From NCBI RefSeq assembly GCF_023824315.1, contig NZ_CP098732.1, forward strand, positions 2,790,001-2,854,000: a stretch of DNA of 64,000 bases, given 5' to 3'. Origin of the DNA: Acinetobacter tibetensis. Its GTDB lineage: Bacteria > Pseudomonadota > Gammaproteobacteria > Pseudomonadales > Moraxellaceae. A program made the position numbers and the translations under genes. The notes under the pieces are model-generated. The model was given only the letters and a program-made list of their open reading frames with translations. It made no database searches and was not told the origin of the DNA. Positions within the stretch are counted from its first letter, which is position 1; each line of letters opens with the position of its first letter. Below, piece after piece: positions 58,725-64,000 of this stretch.

Positions 58725-60035
58725 TTAAGCAGATTTTGAGTTAATCACTTTTAAATCAACTTTGTTTGCATCTTCAGTCGCTGTCTTCGGTTGACGTTCA
58801 GGCAGTAATTCAGGTTTAGCAGTACCATTAATCACGGCTTCATTCACCACAACAGTACCCACGTCTGTACGGCTTGGTAAGTCATACATCACTTCAAGTA
58901 AGGCATTTTCCAAAATTGAACGCAGACCACGTGCACCCGTATTACGTTCAAGCGCTTTTTTTGCGACTGCTCGTAATGCCGAATCTTCAAACACAAGGTC
59001 AACATGTTCCATATCGAACAAATGCTGATACTGACGTGTTAATGCATTCTTTGGTTCTGTCAGAATTTGCATTAATGCTTCTTCATCCAGTTCATCCAAT
59101 GTTGCAATAACGGGTAAACGGCCAATGAATTCAGGGATTAAGCCGAACTTCACTAAATCTGTTGCTTCAACTTGACGGAACAAATCTGAAAGCTGTTTGC
59201 TTTCATCTTTTTTCTTCACATCTGCGGTAAAACCAATACCGCCTTTCTCTTGACGCTGCTGCACAATTTTCTCTAGACCAGAGAATGCACCACCACAGAT
59301 AAATAAGATATTCGAAGTATCAATTTGAATGAATTCTTGCTGCGGATGTTTACGACCGCCTTGCGGTGGAATCGAAGCAACCGTACCTTCAATCATTTTC
59401 AGCAAAGCTTGTTGCACACCTTCACCCGAGACATCACGCGTGATCGATGGGTTTTCAGATTTACGTGTGATTTTATCAATCTCATCAATATAGATAATGC
59501 CTTTTTGTGCCTTTTCTACATCGTAATCTGCTTTTTGCAATAACTTTTGCACGATGTTTTCAACATCTTCACCGACGTAACCCGCTTCGGTCAAAGTCGT
59601 TGCATCTGCCATAGCAAATGGGACATCAAGCAAACGCGCTAAGGTTTGAGCAAGTAAGGTTTTACCTGAACCTGTTGGTCCAACCAACAAGATATTACTT
59701 TTCGCAATCTCAACTGCATCATCGTGCTTATGCCCACTATGTGTCGCTTTAAGACGTTTATAGTGATTATAAACTGCAACAGAAAGCGTTTTCTTGGCAA
59801 TATCTTGACCAATGACATATTGGTCTAATGCAGCACGAATTTCTTGAGGTTTCGGCAAAGGCTTCGCAGCCCAGTCACCAGATTCGACCTGTTGGCTGGT
59901 TTGCACTAAGTCTAAGCATACGTCCACACACTCATTACAGATGTATGCGTCCTCACCTGCAATCAGTTTCCCGACTTCAGACTGCGTTTTACCGCAAAAT
60001 GAACAATGCTTTTGTCCTTGAGGATGTTCGGACAT
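58725..60035 (-). CDS. clpX: ATP-dependent Clp protease ATP-binding subunit ClpX
   Basis: Unfolds tagged proteins and feeds them to ClpP. The 436 residues have an N-terminal four-Cys zinc domain (CSFCGKTQ...CNECVDVC, about 11-40), the AAA+ module with Walker [13 protein letters not shown], Walker [11 protein letters not shown], the pore loop GYVGEDV, the ClpP-binding loop (GFTADVK region with IGF) and sensor 2 [17 protein letters not shown] before ATG 60035 supports the start. It follows clpP by 28 bases in an operon. Confidence 0.98.
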   Translation of the reverse strand: MSEHPQGQKHCSFCGKTQSEVGKLIAGEDAYICNECVDVCLDLVQTSQQVESGDWAAKPLPKPQEIRAALDQYVIGQDIAKKTLSVAVYNHYKRLKATHSGHKHDDAVEIAKSNILLVGPTGSGKTLLAQTLARLLDVPFAMADATTLTEAGYVGEDVENIVQKLLQKADYDVEKAQKGIIYIDEIDKITRKSENPSITRDVSGEGVQQALLKMIEGTVASIPPQGGRKHPQQEFIQIDTSNILFICGGAFSGLEKIVQQRQEKGGIGFTADVKKKDESKQLSDLFRQVEATDLVKFGLIPEFIGRLPVIATLDELDEEALMQILTEPKNALTRQYQHLFDMEHVDLVFEDSALRAVAKKALERNTGARGLRSILENALLEVMYDLPSRTDVGTVVVNEAVINGTAKPELLPERQPKTATEDANKVDLKVINSKSA

Positions 60036-60063
60036 ATTTACTCCAATACTAAAATCTTAAAAC

Positions 60064-60669
60064 TTATGGACGTTTGCTAAGCACTTCATCCACAAGACCG
60101 TATTCTTTTGCTGCCTGTGCAGTCATAAAGTTGTCACGGTCTGTATCTCTTGCCACAGTTTCATAGTCTTGACCACTATGCTCTGCCATCAAACGGTTTA
60201 AACGCTCTTTAATGAAAAGAATCTCACGTGCATGGATTTCAATATCCGATGCTTGTCCACGGAAACCACCGAGTGGTTGGTGAATCATAACACGCGCATT
60301 TTCTAAACAGTAACGTTTCCCTTTCGCACCTGCATTCAATAAGAATGCACCCATTGATGCAGCTTGACCCATACAGTAAGTCACAACATCTGGCTTGATA
60401 AACTGCATGGTATCGTAAATTGCCATACCTGCTGTTACCGAACCGCCTGGTGAATTAATATATAAGTGAATATCTTTATCTGGGTTCTCTGCTTCTAAAA
60501 ACAACATCTGTGCCACAATTAAATTGGCCATGTTGTCTTCCACTTCACCCGTTAAAAAAATAACGCGTTCACGCAAAAGGCGCGAAAAAATATCAAATGA
60601 ACGTTCACCACGAGACGATTGCTCAACTACAACTGGGACTAACGCGTTTTCAATAGTTGGAACATACAT
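60064..60669 (-). CDS. clpP: ATP-dependent Clp protease proteolytic subunit ClpP
   Basis: Serine peptidase that forms a double heptameric ring and degrades proteins delivered by ClpX or ClpA. The 201-residue protein starts [32 protein letters not shown]. Motifs are [28 protein letters not shown] with the catalytic Ser, and [11 protein letters not shown] with the catalytic His, and a late Asp in RDNFM. AGGAAT upstream is a distant ribosome site. A terminator separates it from tig upstream, so it should have its own promoter within 60670-60818. Confidence 0.98.
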   Translation of the reverse strand: MYVPTIENALVPVVVEQSSRGERSFDIFSRLLRERVIFLTGEVEDNMANLIVAQMLFLEAENPDKDIHLYINSPGGSVTAGMAIYDTMQFIKPDVVTYCMGQAASMGAFLLNAGAKGKRYCLENARVMIHQPLGGFRGQASDIEIHAREILFIKERLNRLMAEHSGQDYETVARDTDRDNFMTAQAAKEYGLVDEVLSKRP

Positions 60670-60818
60670 ACGTTTATTTATTCCTAGATTTTTTGTGACT
60701 TAACCCATATCCACAATATGAGGGATAATGACCGAAATTGCAAAATATTCCCCATTAAATAACAGATATTTTTTGCATAAGCTTTGTGAATATGGGACAA
60801 GCCGAGATCTGTTGAGAT

Positions 60819-60846
60819 AAAAAAAGGCGCTCAAAGCGCCTTTTTT
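60819..60846 (-). terminator. Rho-independent terminator after tig
   Basis: AAAAAAAGGCGC pairs with GCGCCTTTTTT around loop TCAAA. The T-runs on both strands make it strong either way; it follows the tig stop on the minus strand. Confidence 0.9.
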
Positions 60847-60859
60847 AATTCAAGCTAAA

Positions 60860-62191
60860 TTAGCCTTGTTGACGAGCTTGTTGCTCTTTCAACAACTCTT
60901 CATAGCTCACTGCTTTATCAGTTACTTTCGCAGCTGCTAAAATGTGATCTACAACTTGATCTTCTAATACAACAGCTTCGATTTGTGAACGTTGTTGTTT
61001 GTCATTTTTGAAGTATTCGATGACTTCAGTTGGATCTTCGTAAGAAGAAGCCATGTCTTCGATGTAAGCTTCAACGCGAGCTTGGTCAACTTCAAGTTTA
61101 GCATCAGCTAATACTTTGCTTACCAATACGCCAAGTTTTACAGATTTTTCAGCTTGTTCTTTGAACAATTCGTCTGGAAGCATGCTGCTGTCAAATGCTT
61201 TTGCACCTTGAGCACCAAACTGTTGCGTGAATTGTTGGATCATTTGTTGACGTTGACGGTCAACTTCTTGAGCAACCATTGCAGCAGGAAGTTCAACTTC
61301 GTTTGCAGCAACAAGCGCATCAAAAGTCGCGCCTTTTACTTGGTTACGCAAACCATTTTTCACTTCGCGTTCCATGTTTTTACGCACGTCAGCTTTTAAT
61401 TTTTCAACGCCTTCTTCTTCAGTTAGACCGAAGATTTTAAGGAATTCAGCATCAACTTCAGGAAGTTTTTGTTTTTCAACAAGCTTCACTGTGATTTTGA
61501 ATTGCGCTGCTTTACCAGCAAGGTTTTCAGCTTGGTAGTCTTCAGGGAAAGTTACATCAATAACTTTCTCTTCGCCTTTCTTCATACCAACGATACCGTC
61601 TTCGAAGCCAGGGATCATACGACCAGAACCTAATACCAGTTTAAAGTCTTCAGCAGCACCGCCTTCAAACTTCTCACCATCAACAGTACCTTCAAAGTCG
61701 AAAGTGACTTGCATGTCTTTTTTCGCCATGCCTTTGGTTTCAGCCCAAGAAGCGCGTTGCTTCTGAAGGTTTTCGATCATTTGATCAACGTCTTTGTCTT
61801 CAACTGTAGACGCTTTACGCTCAACTTCTAAACCTTCAAATTTAACGTCAACTTCTGGATAAACTTCAACAGTCGCTTCGTATACAAGCGCGTCGTCTTT
61901 GTTTTCCACTTTATCAATGTTTGGCATGCCAACAGCATTGATCTTTTCTTGTTGAATTGCTTCAAATACTGTGTCACGGATAACGTCATTTACCACTTCT
62001 TGGTAAATACCCGCGCCATATTCACGGCGAACTACGTTTAATGGCACTTTACCTTGACGGAAGCCGTTAATCTTTACAGTTTTAGCAGTGCGTTTTAAAC
62101 GTGCTTCAAATTGCTCGTTCACACGGCTCGTCGGTACAGATACATTTAAACGACGGGCAACGCCCGAAACCGCTTCAGAAGTTACTTGCAT
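60860..62191 (-). CDS. tig: Trigger factor, ribosome-bound chaperone and prolyl isomerase
   Basis: Binds nascent chains at the ribosome exit tunnel. The 443-residue protein has the N-terminal ribosome-binding domain with the signature [17 protein letters not shown], the FKBP-type isomerase domain (about 150-245) with [20 protein letters not shown] and [13 protein letters not shown], and the C-terminal substrate-binding helices rich in Gln and Lys. The order tig-clpP-clpX is conserved in Gram-negatives. Codon use is typical of a highly expressed gene. Confidence 0.97.
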   Translation of the reverse strand: MQVTSEAVSGVARRLNVSVPTSRVNEQFEARLKRTAKTVKINGFRQGKVPLNVVRREYGAGIYQEVVNDVIRDTVFEAIQQEKINAVGMPNIDKVENKDDALVYEATVEVYPEVDVKFEGLEVERKASTVEDKDVDQMIENLQKQRASWAETKGMAKKDMQVTFDFEGTVDGEKFEGGAAEDFKLVLGSGRMIPGFEDGIVGMKKGEEKVIDVTFPEDYQAENLAGKAAQFKITVKLVEKQKLPEVDAEFLKIFGLTEEEGVEKLKADVRKNMEREVKNGLRNQVKGATFDALVAANEVELPAAMVAQEVDRQRQQMIQQFTQQFGAQGAKAFDSSMLPDELFKEQAEKSVKLGVLVSKVLADAKLEVDQARVEAYIEDMASSYEDPTEVIEYFKNDKQQRSQIEAVVLEDQVVDHILAAAKVTDKAVSYEELLKEQQARQQG

Positions 62192-62368
62192 GGCTTCCTC
62201 GAAATTTAGTAATTACAGTTTATAAAAAGTGCCACATTATATGACAACATTCAAAGATATACAAAACTGGATGTTTAAACTACAAGATTTTATCTAATTT
62301 CTTTTTGTCTTTTGGTTAATTCTCTAAATTTCCGATCATTTTCTTATTTTAAAATGGCTTTTATTGCA

Positions 62369-62387
62369 AATGATAAGCCTTATCATT
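62369..62387. promoter_or_regulatory. Fur-like box
   Basis: AATGATAAG, C, CTTATCATT is a perfect 19-bp palindrome that matches the core of the Fur consensus (GATAATGATAATCATTATC). It lies 71 bases before the receptor start at 62459, as expected for iron repression of a siderophore receptor. Confidence 0.7.
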
Positions 62388-62458
62388 ATTATGTGAAAAA
62401 ATATCACATTTATATTTATTTTCAGTTATTTATCTCGTCCAACTATGGAATTCTATTT

Positions 62459-64000
62459 ATGAGTAAGTTCAACCTTCGCCCACTCAGTCTTGCAATACTG
62501 GGTTTATCCACCAGTTATGCTTTTGCGGAAAGCAGCTCCGAAAGCTCCTCTTCGACGCATCAACTTTCAACCATTGTGGTTTCCGCAGCGGGGTTTGAAC
62601 AAGATATTAAAAATGCGCCTGCCAGTATCAGCGTGGTCACCAAAGAGGATATTGAAAAGAAAAATGCAACAAGTATTGCAGACCTCCTGGCCGATGTACC
62701 GGGAATTGATATTCGCTCGGGTGTAGGTAAAACCGCGGGCTTAAACATTAAAATGCGTGGTTTGGGGAATGATTACAGCCTGATTTTGATTGATGGACGT
62801 CGCCAAACAACCTCCTCAGATGTTACGCCAAACGGTTTTGGTGAAACTTCAAACAGCTTCCTTCCACCGCTCTCTGCTATTGAACGTATTGAAGTGATTC
62901 GCGGTCCCATGGCAACGCGTTACGGCTCTGAAGCGATGGGTGGTGTCATTAACATTATTACCAAAAAAATCAGTAATGAATGGAATGGTAATGTCACAGT
63001 AAGTGGCAATTTGATGGAACATAAAGCAGAAGCCGACTCATGGAAAACCAGTTTCCTACTTAATGGTCCACTTATTCAAAATCGCCTTGGACTGCAACTT
63101 CGTGGCAGCTATTTAGATCGTCAAAGCTCTGAACGTATCGTTGCTGGCTCGACTTCACGTGATCCTCGTCCGAGTGAAGCGGATAACTATGATGTTGGCG
63201 GTAAATTAAATCTGAGTCTGAATGACCAAAATTCGCTTTGGGTCGATGCCTTCCATTCAAATCAGACTTATAGCAATGCAGATAACCGCCTAGGCACACA
63301 AGATACTTTTACGCGCGCACGTGGCTATAAAGATGAGCTAAAGTTTAACCGCGAACAATATTCACTTGGTCATGATGGTAATTATGACTTCGGGACATGG
63401 AACACCTATATCAGCCAAACCAAAACGGAAACGATTGGGCGTACGATTCCGACCAATACCTTCCCGAATAATGCTTACGCAGGTCGTGATCGTACACTAG
63501 AGAATACGGATTTGGTTGCGGATAGTCATATCATTACAACTCTCAGAAATCACAAATTGACCTTAGGTACAGAATATAAAAAAGCTGAAAGTGTGGATGA
63601 TATTGCAGGTCTAGGAGCTGAGTTTGAGAAGGACTCTTACTCATTCTATGCAGAAGATGAGTGGAACCTGATGGATAATCTGCATTTCACCTTTGGTGGA
63701 CGCTATGAAGACCATTCAGGTTTTGGTGGACATTTTAGTCCACGTGCCTATCTGGTCTGGAATACAACAGATGCTTTAACCCTTAAAGGTGGTGTGAGTA
63801 CGGGTTATAAAGCCCCTTCGGCTAAAGCTTTACACAATGGAATAATCAATTTTAGTGGGCAAGGAACCACTCCTGTTCTAGGCAATCCCGATTTAAAACC
63901 TGAAACCTCGGTTAATTATGAAGTAGGCTTAAATTATCAGCCTTCGGATCGATTCGATTTTAATACCACTGCATTTTTCAATGTTGTTAAAGATAAAACC
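62459..64000 (+). CDS. TonB-dependent siderophore receptor, CirA-like (partial, runs off the window)
   Basis: The frame from ATG 62459 is open for 514 codons to the window edge. A signal peptide (MSKFNLRPLSLAILGLSTS, ending near AFAES) is followed by a plug domain. It contains APASISVVTKEDIEKKNATS, DVPGIDIRSG, LILIDGRRQTTSSDVTPNGF and IERIEVIRGPMATRYGSEA, closely like E. coli CirA and FepA, which take up catecholate iron complexes. The barrel begins near residue 175 (GGVINIITKK) and the C-terminus is missing. A Fur-like box upstream agrees with iron control. Exact ligand unknown. Confidence 0.9.
   Translation, partial: MSKFNLRPLSLAILGLSTSYAFAESSSESSSSTHQLSTIVVSAAGFEQDIKNAPASISVVTKEDIEKKNATSIADLLADVPGIDIRSGVGKTAGLNIKMRGLGNDYSLILIDGRRQTTSSDVTPNGFGETSNSFLPPLSAIERIEVIRGPMATRYGSEAMGGVINIITKKISNEWNGNVTVSGNLMEHKAEADSWKTSFLLNGPLIQNRLGLQLRGSYLDRQSSERIVAGSTSRDPRPSEADNYDVGGKLNLSLNDQNSLWVDAFHSNQTYSNADNRLGTQDTFTRARGYKDELKFNREQYSLGHDGNYDFGTWNTYISQTKTETIGRTIPTNTFPNNAYAGRDRTLENTDLVADSHIITTLRNHKLTLGTEYKKAESVDDIAGLGAEFEKDSYSFYAEDEWNLMDNLHFTFGGRYEDHSGFGGHFSPRAYLVWNTTDALTLKGGVSTGYKAPSAKALHNGIINFSGQGTTPVLGNPDLKPETSVNYEVGLNYQPSDRFDFNTTAFFNVVKDKT

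Overview
The window reads as an Acinetobacter chromosome segment, not a plasmid, phage or island. It is AT-rich and densely coded with mostly housekeeping genes. The order glnE-ilvE-[variable sugar genes]-aspS matches the lipooligosaccharide outer-core (OC) locus known from A. baumannii. The BaeSR pair, an ackA-pta operon, tig-clpP-clpX, and TonB receptors with Zur- and Fur-like operators fit the same genus. I cannot name the species. I saw no rRNA, tRNA, CRISPR array, insertion sequence or prophage.

Layout. 1-5078: end of an outer-membrane protein, cobalamin adenosyltransferase, a GDPD phosphodiesterase, a fatty-acyl desaturase, a DHCW-motif cupin and the AMPylase SelO. 5088-7618: an unrecognised lipoprotein and outer-membrane protein pair, with a cluster of three DnaA boxes upstream. 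7880-10981: baeS-baeR, with a divergent Cys-repeat lipoprotein that carries a Spy-like LTxxQ motif. 11291-15043: two paralogous long acyl-CoA dehydrogenases. 15161-18325: PsiE, an RcnB-like protein, an unknown protein and a phospholipase-D-family enzyme. 18431-20500: a ZnuD-type zinc receptor with a Zur-like operator. 21586-34729: aspS, the OC locus (acyltransferase, three glycosyltransferases, two ELM1-family proteins, a polysaccharide deacetylase), ilvE and glnE. 35045-40350: a signalling block with a histidine kinase, a diguanylate cyclase and an MHYT-GGDEF-EAL protein. 40625-48540: prc, nagZ, a methyltransferase, an RhlA-like hydrolase with a PilZ-like tail, proA and a small membrane protein. 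48844-52277: ackA-pta. 52377-55034: a methyltransferase, a drug/metabolite exporter and an AraC regulator. 55656-62191: fumarase, two exported proteins, clpX, clpP and tig. 62459-64000: start of a CirA-like siderophore receptor behind a Fur-like box.

Themes. Envelope biology dominates: outer-core sugars, BaeSR stress sensing, Prc, NagZ, lipoproteins and receptors. Cyclic-di-GMP signalling (one synthase, one composite enzyme, one possible PilZ effector) and central acetate, fumarate and acyl-CoA metabolism make up much of the rest. Metal and phosphate control is visible in the DNA as Zur-, Fur- and Pho-type operators.

The least explained elements are: a 28-codon membrane micropeptide gene (55243-55329) behind a Pho-box promoter; an array of exactly 25 perfect octamers (55013-55212) that swallows the end of the adjacent AraC gene; the three-DnaA-box cluster (7815-7854); and several intrinsic terminators placed directly against the next start codon.
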